A stretch of DNA of 64,000 nucleotides from Agathobaculum sp. NTUH-O15-33 (GTDB lineage Bacteria > Bacillota > Clostridia > Oscillospirales > Butyricicoccaceae), in contig NZ_CP136187.1 of the NCBI RefSeq assembly GCF_033193315.1, forward strand, positions 744,001 to 808,000, in the 5' to 3' direction. Positions 7,714 through 16,011 of the stretch are shown here, piece after piece. Numbering within the stretch: position 1 is the stretch's first letter; each line of letters begins with the position of its first letter. Both the position numbers and the translations under genes were made by a program. A model generated the notes under the pieces. That model was given only the letters and a program-made list of their open reading frames with translations. It searched no databases and was not told where the DNA came from.

Positions 7714-9963
7714 ATGTGTAACCAAGGCTTTTGCCGGGCCGATGTGATGGAAAAGCTGACCGGCGCCGCAAAATACGCGGACGATTTGCAGTTTCCGCGT
7801 ATGCTGCACGCGGTGACCGTGCGCTGCCCGCATCCGCGCGCGCGCATATTGGAGATAGACGCGGCTGCGGCGCTGGGAATGCCGGGCGTGGCGGGCGTAT
7901 ATACCGCGAAGGATGTGCCCGGCGTCAACCAGCCGCCGTACGATAAACCGATGCTGGCGGACGAACTGGTCAATTCGGCGGGCGACGGCGTGGCGGTCGT
8001 CGCGGCGGAAACGCGCGAGCAGGCGGAAGCGGCTGCCGCTACGGTCAAGGTGCGGTACGAGCCGCTGCCCGCCGTGTTCGATCCGGTTAAGGCGCTGAGC
8101 GACCGCTCGGTCGTGCTGTACGGCGACCATAATCTGGCCTGCGAGCACCTTGTCCGCAAGGGGGATGTGGAAGCGGGTTTCGCGAAAGCCGATGTGGTGC
8201 TGGAACGCACCTATAAGACCCAGCGCATCCAGCATTCCGCGATCGAGGGGGACGTGGCCGTCGTCGTGCCGGAGGGCGGCGGCATCACGGTATACGCCCC
8301 CTGCAAGTTCCCGTTCAACATCAAGAAAAGCCTTGCCGCCACCTGCGGCCTGCCGCAAAACCGCGTGCGGGTGATCCAGCCCGCCGTGGGCGGTTCGTTC
8401 GGCGGCAAGGATATCGATATCGTCGTGATTGCAACGCGCGCGGCCGTGGCCGCGATGAAAACCGGCCGCCCGTGTAAAATGGCGTGGACGCGCGAGGAAT
8501 GCATGGTCGAGGGCACCAAGCGGCACCCCTTCCGGCTGACCTACCGCATCGGCGCGACGCGGGACGGCAAGATCACCGCCCTGCGCATCGACGGCGTGGC
8601 CGACGCTGGCGCGTACCGTTCGCGCAGTCTGGCGACGATCTGGCGCGCGGCGGTCGAAGCGGCTGGCCCGTATGAAATTGAAAACGTGCATACCCATATT
8701 CGCGCGGCGTTCACCAACAACGTTTATTCGGACGCGGTGCGCGGTTTTGGCTCGCCGCAGGTCGATTTTGCATCCGAATCCCTGATCGACGAGCTGGCAA
8801 GCGAGCTGCATATCGATCCTTACACCCTGCGCCGCAAAAATATGGTGCGCGAAGGCTCGATCGGCGCGACCGGACAGACGCTGACCCGCGTCAGCCTGCC
8901 GCAATGCTTGGATCGGCTGGAACGGGAATTTCCGCTTGACGAGCCTGTCATTACGCCGGAGGGCAAATACCGCGCGCGGGGCATCGCCTGCCTGCATCGC
9001 GGCGAATCCTACGGCGCGGCCGCGCGCGACGCGGATGTGGCGGGGACCGATGTGCGGGTGCAGGCCGATGGCAGCGTCAATATTTATACCAGCATCAGCG
9101 AGGTGGGGCAGGGCGCGCACGCGATCATGGCCAAGGTGTGCGCCGGGGTACTGGGCGTGCCGCTTACCGATGTGACCGTGTGCCCGGTCGACACGGCCTA
9201 TGTACCGGACAGCGGCGCGACCGCGGGCTCGCGCGGCACCATTTCGGGCGGCAACGCGGTACGGCTCGCGGCCGAGGCCGTGCGCGACGCAATGGCGGCG
9301 GTCGTTGCGGAGCAAGCCGGTATACCGGCCGCGGAAATCGCCTTCGCGGATGGGATCCTGACCGCGCGCGGGCAAACGCTTACCTCGTTTGCAGAGGCCG
9401 CGGGGCTGTGCGCGCTCACGGGCGTGCGCACGGATGCGCACGGCCAATGGGTCGCGCCGCGGACCAGTTGGGATTTCGAGCGGGCACAGGGCAATACCTA
9501 CTATGCGTTCAGCTACGGCGCGGCCGGGGCCGAGGTGGAGATCGACCCGGTGACCGGCAAGATCGAAGTGACCGACCTGCTGTGCCTGCACGATATCGGC
9601 GAAATCGTCAATTACCCCGAAGCGTGTGGACAGATCGCGGGCGGCGTGGCAATGGCGCTCGGCTACACGCTGACCGAGCGGGCGGAGCCGGAAAACGGCG
9701 TTCTAAAGACCCGGAATTTCAATACCTATTTGCTGCCCACGGCAATGGACACCAAGGGCGTGCGCGCGCTGCCCTTGGCCGAAGTGCCGGCGGAAAACCC
9801 GTTGGGCGTGCACGGGGTGGGCGAAGCGTCCACCGCGCTGGTCGCGCCCGCGGTGGCGAACGCCATTGATCGCGCGCTGGGCGTGCGGCTGCGTGAATTG
9901 CCCTTTACCCTTGAAAAGGTGCGCGCGGCAGTCGAGCAAAAGCGAAAGGAGGCGCAGGGATGA
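7714..9963 (+). CDS. Xanthine-dehydrogenase-family molybdenum subunit (enzyme 1)
   Basis: This 749-residue large subunit binds the molybdopterin cofactor and hydroxylates a heterocycle or aldehyde. It carries the aldehyde-oxidase a/b hammerhead domain (about residues 10-120) and the molybdopterin domains. Visible cofactor and active-site motifs are VGGSFGGK, RGFG, SEVGQG (Gln466) and HGVGEAS, whose Glu704 matches the catalytic base of the family. ATG 7714 with GAGGAGGG is preferred to the upstream frame start at 7696. The next gene overlaps by 4 bp. The order large-FAD-iron-sulfur is that of bacterial XDH and CoxLMS-type enzymes. The substrate may be a purine or another N-heterocycle, but it cannot be assigned. 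Confidence 0.92.
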   Translation: MCNQGFCRADVMEKLTGAAKYADDLQFPRMLHAVTVRCPHPRARILEIDAAAALGMPGVAGVYTAKDVPGVNQPPYDKPMLADELVNSAGDGVAVVAAETREQAEAAAATVKVRYEPLPAVFDPVKALSDRSVVLYGDHNLACEHLVRKGDVEAGFAKADVVLERTYKTQRIQHSAIEGDVAVVVPEGGGITVYAPCKFPFNIKKSLAATCGLPQNRVRVIQPAVGGSFGGKDIDIVVIATRAAVAAMKTGRPCKMAWTREECMVEGTKRHPFRLTYRIGATRDGKITALRIDGVADAGAYRSRSLATIWRAAVEAAGPYEIENVHTHIRAAFTNNVYSDAVRGFGSPQVDFASESLIDELASELHIDPYTLRRKNMVREGSIGATGQTLTRVSLPQCLDRLEREFPLDEPVITPEGKYRARGIACLHRGESYGAAARDADVAGTDVRVQADGSVNIYTSISEVGQGAHAIMAKVCAGVLGVPLTDVTVCPVDTAYVPDSGATAGSRGTISGGNAVRLAAEAVRDAMAAVVAEQAGIPAAEIAFADGILTARGQTLTSFAEAAGLCALTGVRTDAHGQWVAPRTSWDFERAQGNTYYAFSYGAAGAEVEIDPVTGKIEVTDLLCLHDIGEIVNYPEACGQIAGGVAMALGYTLTERAEPENGVLKTRNFNTYLLPTAMDTKGVRALPLAEVPAENPLGVHGVGEASTALVAPAVANAIDRALGVRLRELPFTLEKVRAAVEQKRKEAQG

Positions 9964-10814
9964 GCGCATTTTATCAGCCAAACAGCTTGGAGCAAGCGCT
10001 TGCGCTGCTTGCGCGAGAGGACGCGCCCACGATCCTCGCGGGCGGCACGGATCTGGTCGTACAGCGCAGGGAAGGACGACGCGCGCCCGCCGCGTATCTG
10101 GATGTGACGCGCCTTGCGGCGCTGCGTGGGATAAGCGAGACGAACGACGCGGTCTTGCTCGGCGCCGCCGTTACTTTTACCGAGATTGAGCGAAACGCGC
10201 TGCTGCGGGAGCGTTTTCCCGTTCTTTGCCGAGCGGCGGCTTCCATCGGTTCGCCGCAGATTCGCAGCCGTGGCACGGCGGGCGGCAATGTGGCAAATGC
10301 CAGCCCGGCGGCGGACTTGGTGCCCGCGCTGACCGCGCTGGACGCGGTGGCTCATATACAAAGCGCAGGCGGCGGCCGAAACGTTCCGGTGGCCGAGTTG
10401 GTGACAGGCGCCTCCCAAAACGCGCTGGGACCCGGCGAGCTGATCGTTTCATTTGCCATCCCGCCGCTGCCGCCGCTTACGCGGCAGGGCTTTGATAAGA
10501 TCGGGCGGCGAAACGCCCTGTCTATCGCGCGGCTGAACGGCGTGTGCCTGCTCACCGCGCGGGAAGGAAAAATTGCCGGGGCGCGGCTGTGCATCGGCGC
10601 CGCGACCGACCGGCCCCAGCGCTTTACAGAGGCCGAGGCGGCGCTTGCGGGACAAGCGCCGGATGACGCGCTGTTTGCGCGCGTGGGGGCGCTTGTATCC
10701 GATACCATCCTGCGCGAGACCGGCAAGCGCGCGTCCAGCGTTTATAAGCTGCCGGTCGCGGCGGACTTTACGGCGGCGCTGCTTCGCAAAACATGGGAGG
10801 AGGGGACGACATGA
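9960..10814 (+). CDS. FAD-binding subunit of molybdenum hydroxylase (enzyme 1)
   Basis: This 284-residue CoxM/XdhB-type subunit passes electrons from the iron-sulfur subunit to the acceptor through FAD. It has the two glycine-rich flavin-binding stretches LAGGTDLVVQR (about residue 25) and SRGTAGGNVANASPAADL (about 105), followed by the CO-dehydrogenase flavoprotein C-terminal domain (about 175-280). It is joined to its neighbours by ATGA overlaps on both sides, so the three subunits are translationally coupled. Confidence 0.92.
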   Translation: MSAFYQPNSLEQALALLAREDAPTILAGGTDLVVQRREGRRAPAAYLDVTRLAALRGISETNDAVLLGAAVTFTEIERNALLRERFPVLCRAAASIGSPQIRSRGTAGGNVANASPAADLVPALTALDAVAHIQSAGGGRNVPVAELVTGASQNALGPGELIVSFAIPPLPPLTRQGFDKIGRRNALSIARLNGVCLLTAREGKIAGARLCIGAATDRPQRFTEAEAALAGQAPDDALFARVGALVSDTILRETGKRASSVYKLPVAADFTAALLRKTWEEGTT

Positions 10815-11263
10815 AACTGTGCTTTACGCTCAACGACCAAGCCATTGCAATCGATTGCGATCCCGCGATGACCCTGCTCGATCTGCTGCGGGAAACGCTG
10901 CATTTGACGGGCACCAAGAAAAGCTGCGGCGTGGGTGAGTGCGGCGCGTGTACGGTGATCGTGGATGGCGAACCGGTCAATGCCTGCCTGTTCCTCGCGG
11001 GACAGGCGACGGGCAGAACGATCTATACCGTGGAGGGCCTGCAGCAGGACGGTGAGCTCTCACGGCTGCAAAAGGCCTTTTTGGAACAGCACGCGGTCCA
11101 GTGCGGCTTTTGCACGCCGGGCATGTTGATGAGCGCCAAGGCGCTGCTGCTGCGCGATCCGCATCCGACCGAGGCGGAGATCCGGCGCGCGCTGTCCGGC
11201 AACCTGTGCCGCTGCACGGGCTATGATTCCATCGTGCACGCCGTACAGGCCGCGGCGGAATAA
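10811..11263 (+). CDS. 2Fe-2S subunit of molybdenum hydroxylase (enzyme 1)
   Basis: The 150-residue small subunit holds two [2Fe-2S] clusters. The plant-ferredoxin-type motif CGVGECGACTV (about residue 40) plus a later Cys forms one cluster. CGFCTPGM and CRCTGY (about 100-135) form the second, helical cluster. ATG 10811 overlaps the preceding stop and has GGAGGAGGGG upstream; the longer frame from 10793 lacks this support. A perfect terminator begins at the stop codon, so this is the operon end. Confidence 0.94.
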   Translation: MKLCFTLNDQAIAIDCDPAMTLLDLLRETLHLTGTKKSCGVGECGACTVIVDGEPVNACLFLAGQATGRTIYTVEGLQQDGELSRLQKAFLEQHAVQCGFCTPGMLMSAKALLLRDPHPTEAEIRRALSGNLCRCTGYDSIVHAVQAAAE

Positions 11264-11299
11264 AAAAAGTGGACGGAGTTTTCTCCGTCCACTTTTTTT
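11262..11299. terminator. Bidirectional terminator between convergent genes
   Basis: A 17-bp perfect stem (11262-11278 with 11283-11299) has a TTTT loop, seven A before and seven T after the GC core. It serves the hydroxylase operon (+) and the GntR gene (-). Confidence 0.93.
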
Positions 11300-11301
11300 G
11301 A

Positions 11302-11958
11302 TCAATGTCGCTCTTGCTCCGATTGCAGGCGCTGCAAGATCGTATCGGTATGCCGCTGGGCGGCGACGGCGGCGCCGTCCGCGTCGCCGGCCTTGATCGC
11401 GTCCACGATCGCCTGATGCTGCGCGTGCGACTGGATGCGCGCGTCCGGATCGGGCAGGTTGCGGTAAAATACGCGCTCGTCCTGCGTGAGCAGGCGGTCA
11501 TAAAACTCCATAAGAAAGCGGTTGCCGCACTTTTCCGCGCAAAGGCGGTGGAACTCGATATCGGCCTCGATCGCGCGCAGCCAGTTCTGGCTGTCAATGG
11601 CGAGCCGCGCCACCGCTAGGCAGTGGTCCAGATCAAGCGCGGCCTCGGGGATGATATGCTCGGCGCACAGCCGCGCGGCTAATACCTCGATCGCGCCGCG
11701 CACCTGCATGTATTCATAGCGGTCGCCCAGATCAAGCGCGGCGACGCGCGTGCCGACGCCGGGCGCGCTTTCCAGCCAGCCCTCAATCGCAAGGCGCTTC
11801 ATGGCGTCCGTAATTGGGGTGCGGCCCAGATCAAACCGCGCGGCCAGATCGCGGATGGATACCTGCTGGCCGGGCTGTAGGCCGCCGCTTATGATTGCCG
11901 AGCGAATCGCTTCATACGCCGCGCGTTCCTTGGTGGCGGGCCGGGGCGTGGGGGACAT
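11302..11958 (-). CDS. GntR-family regulator (FCD), likely repressor of hydroxylase operon 1
   Basis: This 218-residue protein has a GntR winged helix (residues 8-72: AIISGGLQPGQQVSIRDLAA, then FDLGRTPITDAMKRL) and an FCD effector domain (about 80-210, with EFHRLC and the HAQHQAIVDAI helix). ATG 11958 is chosen because AAAGGAG precedes it. The longer frame to 12069 would run through the promoter. A 19-bp near-palindrome in its own leader (11979-11997) matches the operator of the operon at 6702 at 15 of 19 positions, so it probably represses itself and that operon. The effector is unknown, perhaps the hydroxylase substrate. Confidence 0.92.
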   Translation of the reverse strand: MSPTPRPATKERAAYEAIRSAIISGGLQPGQQVSIRDLAARFDLGRTPITDAMKRLAIEGWLESAPGVGTRVAALDLGDRYEYMQVRGAIEVLAARLCAEHIIPEAALDLDHCLAVARLAIDSQNWLRAIEADIEFHRLCAEKCGNRFLMEFYDRLLTQDERVFYRNLPDPDARIQSHAQHQAIVDAIKAGDADGAAVAAQRHTDTILQRLQSEQERH

Positions 11959-11978
11959 AGAATAACACTCCTTTCCTG

Positions 11979-12038
11979 TGACATGACAGGTACGACATTC
12001 TCTTTTACCAGCATAAGTCAGGGGAGGAAAAAAGTCAA
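11979..12038 (-). promoter_or_regulatory. GntR promoter with autoregulatory site
   Basis: On the minus strand TTGACT (12033-12038), a 17-bp spacer and TATGCT (12010-12015) form the promoter. Downstream of the expected transcription start, TGACATGACAGGTACGACA (11979-11997, plus-strand reading) is the relative of the operator at 6661-6679. The rest of the 338-bp gap up to 12296 holds the divergent promoter listed next. Confidence 0.82.
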
Positions 12039-12166
12039 GCAAAAACGGGAAAGCGTTATTTTCTACCAAGAATAAGGCCCTTTGTAGGATTATATAAAAA
12101 CGATTATTAATTTTTTAACAACCTTACAAACTTGCTGTCACTTGTGTAAAACATCCAGAAAACGCC

Positions 12167-12245
12167 TTGACTTTACCGGATGAGAATGACATAATACACA
12201 CAATCCGATAATCGATTATATAAAATATTTAATATATAATCGACA
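12167..12245 (+). promoter_or_regulatory. ABC-transporter operon promoter and ATAATCGATTAT operators
   Basis: TTGACT (12167-12172), a 17-bp spacer and CATAAT (12190-12195) make the promoter. Just downstream lies the perfect palindrome ATAATCGATTAT (12208-12219), identical to the core of the moaC operator. A half-site ATATAATCGA follows at about 12234-12243, which suggests cooperative binding of one regulator. Confidence 0.8.
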
Positions 12246-12295
12246 AGGCATATCGGAACACTCGGAAATCAAAGAGAAAGTTTGGAGGAATCAAC

Positions 12296-13411
12296 ATGAA
12301 ACGATTGGTAGCATTATTACTGAGCGGTATGATGACCCTTGGCATGCTGTCCGGCTGCGGTGGCGGCGGAGAAGCGGGCGGCGATACGCCGGACCCGAAC
12401 GCGCAGGCGGGCGGCGATGCGCCCGCATCGTCGAGCGACATCGTGGTAGGCTTTTCGACCGGCGCGGCCGGCACCACGTTCCGTCAGGAAGGCATCGACG
12501 ACTTTACCAAGGTCGCCGAAGAGTACAAGGCCGAAGGCCGTATCAAGGATTACAAGATCGTTAACAACACGACCAACTGGGACTCCAACGAACAGGCCAA
12601 TATCATCCGCGACTTCATCAACGATGATTCCATCAACGTCATCGTGGTCAACCCGAACAGCCCGACCGATCTGAACGGTGTGCTGGCGGAAGCGGTAGCG
12701 GCGGGCAAGACGGTCGTCGCCGCCGACTGCGAGGTCGATGTGGAGGGCGTCTACTGCGTCTCGATCGATCATTACGCTTGGGGCGAACGCGTTGCCAAGT
12801 ACATCTGCGAAGCGCTGGACGGCAAGGGCAATGTGATTCAGGTCTACGGCGGCGAGGGCCACCCGGCCAACAACGAACGTATCCGCGCGACCGAGGATGT
12901 GCTGAAAAACTATCCCGATATCAATCTGGTCGCTTCCACCAGCGGCGGCTGGGACAATCAGGTCGCCAAGCAGGTCACCTCTCAGATTCTGGGCGGCGGC
13001 ACCGAGATCGACGGCCTGATCACGCAGGATTCGATGGGCTTCGGCTGCCTGACCGCGTTCACCGATCTGGGTAAGTGCCCCAAGGCCGCGTTTATCGAGT
13101 GCGGCACGGCCAACTATAAGGAATATGTGAAGCTCAAGGAAGAGGGCAAGGATATCAAGGTTTGCTCGCAGCCGAACCCGCCGAGCATCGTCGCGTCCGG
13201 CCTGCGCATCGCGGTCAATCTGGCCGAGGATAAGCAGCTCGATGAATCCAAGCTGGGCGGCCTGTACGGCAGAGCCTGCATCTACGATGTGAAGAACTGG
13301 TATACGGACGACAATATCGCCGACGTAGAGCCGCTTCTTGAGGGCAAGGGCGACGATTACCTGCTGACCGAGTACTGGAGCGAAGACGAGGCGCAGGCAT
13401 TCTTTAAGTAA
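12296..13411 (+). CDS. Ribose/nucleoside-type ABC transporter substrate-binding lipoprotein
   Basis: This 371-residue secreted lipoprotein has a signal peptide with lipobox LSGC (Cys21), a Gly/Asp/Pro linker, and a PBP type-1 fold from about residue 48. The pattern DFINDDSINVIVVNPNSP with an aromatic-poor, acidic binding cleft is RbsB-like. It delivers ligand to the ATPase and two permeases encoded directly downstream. GGAGG precedes ATG 12296. Because the transporter operon reads straight into hydroxylase 2, the ligand may be the hydroxylase substrate or a glycoside of it; this is inference from context. Confidence 0.9.
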   Translation: MKRLVALLLSGMMTLGMLSGCGGGGEAGGDTPDPNAQAGGDAPASSSDIVVGFSTGAAGTTFRQEGIDDFTKVAEEYKAEGRIKDYKIVNNTTNWDSNEQANIIRDFINDDSINVIVVNPNSPTDLNGVLAEAVAAGKTVVAADCEVDVEGVYCVSIDHYAWGERVAKYICEALDGKGNVIQVYGGEGHPANNERIRATEDVLKNYPDINLVASTSGGWDNQVAKQVTSQILGGGTEIDGLITQDSMGFGCLTAFTDLGKCPKAAFIECGTANYKEYVKLKEEGKDIKVCSQPNPPSIVASGLRIAVNLAEDKQLDESKLGGLYGRACIYDVKNWYTDDNIADVEPLLEGKGDDYLLTEYWSEDEAQAFFK

Positions 13412-13424
13412 CAAGCGTAGGGGC

Positions 13425-13450
13425 GTGCGGCGGCGGAGCCGCCGCCGCAC
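13425..13450 (+). other. GC-rich intergenic hairpin without T-tract
   Basis: GTGCGGCGGCGG (13425-13436) pairs with CCGCCGCCGCAC (13439-13450). No U-run follows, so it is more likely an mRNA stabiliser or partial attenuator that favours the binding-protein part of the message than a full terminator. Confidence 0.7.
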
Positions 13451-13492
13451 CTCTTACTGATTGGACGATCAAAACGGAAGGAGAAGTCACGC

Positions 13493-14986
13493 ATGCCATT
13501 ATTGACAGCAACGGGAATCAAAAAGCTGTTCGGCGGTGTTGTCGCGCTGTCAAACGGCAACCTGACCTGCGAAAAGGGCAGGATCACGGGACTGCTCGGC
13601 ACCAACGGCTCGGGCAAAAGCACCATTTCCAAGATCATCACCGGCGTTTATGGAAAGGACAGCGGAACCATTGTTTACGAGGGCCGCGAGATCGCTTATA
13701 AAAACCCGAATGATGCCAAAATGGACGGCATTTCCATGGTGTTCCAAAACCTCAGCTTGATACCGGATCTGACCGTTTGGCAAAATATCGTGCTGGGTAT
13801 CGAGCAGAAAAAGGGGCTGTTTCTAAACGATCGGCAGGCCATGGAGCTGGCGCGCGGCATTATCGAGGATCTCAAGCCCGGCATGGACGTGACCCGCCGC
13901 GTGGGCGAGCTGAACCCGGGCGAACAGCAGATCACGGAAATCGCCAAGGCGATCTCGGTCCGTCCCAAGCTTCTCATTTTCGACGAACCGACGGCGGCGC
14001 TCGAACAGGAAGAAGTGAAAAGCCTGTTCCGCTATATGCGTAAGCTGGCTGACGAAGGCGTCGCCATGATCTTCACGTCCCACCGGCTGGGCGAGGTCAT
14101 GGAGATCTGTGACGACATCGTCGTCTTTCGCAACGGGGAGAATGTCGGCTCAATGGACTTTGCAAAGGATGGCCGCGACCCGGAGGCGATCGTTCGGATG
14201 ATCACGGGCGAAAACGAGGGGGTAGAGGTCACCAAGGAGTACCGCGACATTCCGGATGAGACCGTGTTCTCCGTTGAAAACCTAAACTACGGCAAATTCC
14301 TCAGAGACGTTGGCTTCCGGCTGCGCCGCGGCGAGGTGCTCGGCATCGGCGGCCTTGCGGGACAGGGCCAGACCGAGCTGATGCTCGCCCTCGCGGGCAA
14401 CTACCGGCAGGCGCGCTCCATCGCGCAGGTGGACGGGAAAACGGTGGCGCTCAACAAGCCGTCGAACGCGGTGCAAAACGGCGTGCTGCTTGTACCGGGC
14501 GACCGGCAAAAGGAAGGCTCGTTCCAGCTCGGTTCGATCTATTACAACATGATCTATCCCAAGCTCGGTCTGAAAAAGCAGCCGCTTTTCACACCGAAAA
14601 AGAAATACCGCGCCGAAGCCGAGGAGATCTGCAAAGCGCTATCGGTACGGGCCCGCGATATCGATGTGGATATGTACACCCTGTCGGGCGGCAACCAGCA
14701 AAAGGTGGTCGTCGGCAAGTGGCTGCCGTTCGATATCAAGGTGCTGCTTTTGGCCGACCCGGCCAAGGGCGTCGATGTGCGCGCCAAAAAGGATTTGTAT
14801 GATTTTATCATGAATCTGGTGCGCGAGAAAAATATGTCGGTCATTCTGTATGCGTCGGACAGCGACGAGCTGATCAGCTACTGCGACCGGCTGCTCATCA
14901 TGTACGAGGGCGAGATCGTGTCCGAACTCACAGGGCCCGAGATCACCGAGGATAACATTGTGGCCCAGTCCATGCGTGTTGGCTGA
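13493..14986 (+). CDS. Sugar/nucleoside ABC transporter ATP-binding protein (RbsA/MglA type)
   Basis: This 497-residue double ABC ATPase powers import. Domain 1 (about 5-235) has Walker A GTNGSGKST, a degenerate signature LNPGEQQ and Walker B LLIFDEPTAAL. Domain 2 (about 255-495) has a degenerate Walker A region (GLAGQGQTE), signature LSGGNQQKVVVG and Walker B-like VLLLADPAKGVD. This asymmetry is typical of carbohydrate uptake transporter-2 ATPases. AAGGAG precedes the start. The next gene begins 17 bp downstream. Confidence 0.93.
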   Translation: MPLLTATGIKKLFGGVVALSNGNLTCEKGRITGLLGTNGSGKSTISKIITGVYGKDSGTIVYEGREIAYKNPNDAKMDGISMVFQNLSLIPDLTVWQNIVLGIEQKKGLFLNDRQAMELARGIIEDLKPGMDVTRRVGELNPGEQQITEIAKAISVRPKLLIFDEPTAALEQEEVKSLFRYMRKLADEGVAMIFTSHRLGEVMEICDDIVVFRNGENVGSMDFAKDGRDPEAIVRMITGENEGVEVTKEYRDIPDETVFSVENLNYGKFLRDVGFRLRRGEVLGIGGLAGQGQTELMLALAGNYRQARSIAQVDGKTVALNKPSNAVQNGVLLVPGDRQKEGSFQLGSIYYNMIYPKLGLKKQPLFTPKKKYRAEAEEICKALSVRARDIDVDMYTLSGGNQQKVVVGKWLPFDIKVLLLADPAKGVDVRAKKDLYDFIMNLVREKNMSVILYASDSDELISYCDRLLIMYEGEIVSELTGPEITEDNIVAQSMRVG

Positions 14987-15003
14987 CCGGGGGGTGGCGA
15001 CGA

Positions 15004-16011
15004 GTGAAAGAAAAGAAAAAACGAAACTGGAAAACGCTCGCGGGACGGCCCGAGTTTTCCACACTGCTCATGCTGGCCGTCATGTTGGTGGCGATCGCGT
15101 GCCTGCAAAAGAATTTCTTTACGGCGCGCACGCTTTTAAGCTACATCAACGCCTTCACACCGCTGATTCTATTGGCGATGGGGCAGGCGGTCGTGATCAT
15201 CGCGGGCGGGCTTGATATGTCCTGCGGTACCTCGATGGCGCTCATGCTGTGCGTCATGACCCGCGTGATGAATCCGGATTCGCCGGTCACCGGCGTTACC
15301 GCGCTTGTAGCCGGTCTGGCGGTCGCGGTCGTCATCGGGCTGGTAAACGGCATCGCGGTCGGCTATCTGCGGCTGCCCGCCGTCATCGCGACCTTTGCGA
15401 CCTCGTATGCGTGGCTCGGCATCGCCTTGTTTGTCACGCCCACACCGGGCGGCAAGCAGGTGAAATGGTTCAAGGCCTTTTACGATATGAAGCAGGTGCC
15501 CGCGCTCGCCGGGATCGGCCGGTTTGTGCCGACGGCGCTGCTGTGGATTGTGCTCGCATGCGTCATTTGGTACTTGATCAGCCGCACGCGTACTGGGCGC
15601 TATCTGTACGCGGTCGGCAGCCATAATGAAAACGCTTATGCAAGCGGCATCAACACCGCTAAAATACAGACCGTCGCCTACATCATCAACGCGGTGTTCC
15701 TGTATTTCGCGGCGGTTTACTACGCCGGACAAAACGGCGCGGGCTCGGCTCATTTCGGCGATACGCTCACCTTGCAGGCGATCGCCGCCGCCGTGGTCGG
15801 CGGCGTGGCGATGTCGGGCGGCAAGGGCAACGTGTTCCTCGCCATCGCGGGCGCGCTGATCATGAGTTTTGTCAGCAAGATCATTTTCTTCGCCAACATT
15901 CCGAACGCTTATCAGACGCTGGTCAGCGGCCTGATCATCATAGCGGCGATCGGCGTGTCGGCCGCCTATGCGGCTTCGCAGAAGAAAGCCGCGCTGAAGG
16001 GAGGGAAATGA
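15004..16011 (+). CDS. ABC transporter permease 1 (RbsC-like)
   Basis: This 335-residue membrane protein has about eight to ten hydrophobic segments and belongs to the BPD_transp_2 (RbsC/YjfF/nucleoside) permease family. Characteristic stretches are QAVVIIAGGLDMSCGTSMAL (about 60-79) and the AVVGGVAMSGGKGNV segment near residue 265. The start codon is GTG, preceded by GGGGGTGG. It overlaps the second permease by 4 bp. Two different permeases with one double ATPase suggest a heterodimeric channel, as in nucleoside and purine-type importers. Confidence 0.9.
   Translation: MKEKKKRNWKTLAGRPEFSTLLMLAVMLVAIACLQKNFFTARTLLSYINAFTPLILLAMGQAVVIIAGGLDMSCGTSMALMLCVMTRVMNPDSPVTGVTALVAGLAVAVVIGLVNGIAVGYLRLPAVIATFATSYAWLGIALFVTPTPGGKQVKWFKAFYDMKQVPALAGIGRFVPTALLWIVLACVIWYLISRTRTGRYLYAVGSHNENAYASGINTAKIQTVAYIINAVFLYFAAVYYAGQNGAGSAHFGDTLTLQAIAAAVVGGVAMSGGKGNVFLAIAGALIMSFVSKIIFFANIPNAYQTLVSGLIIIAAIGVSAAYAASQKKAALKGGK

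Noticed and set aside
7552..9591. 679-codon open frame antisense to hydroxylase 1 large subunit
   Set aside because: It is rich in Arg, His and Ala, without domains, and mirrors the GC-rich codon pattern of the plus-strand gene, which has clear motifs and a ribosome binding site. Similar long antisense frames at 17061-19109 and 12317-13450 were rejected for the same reason.
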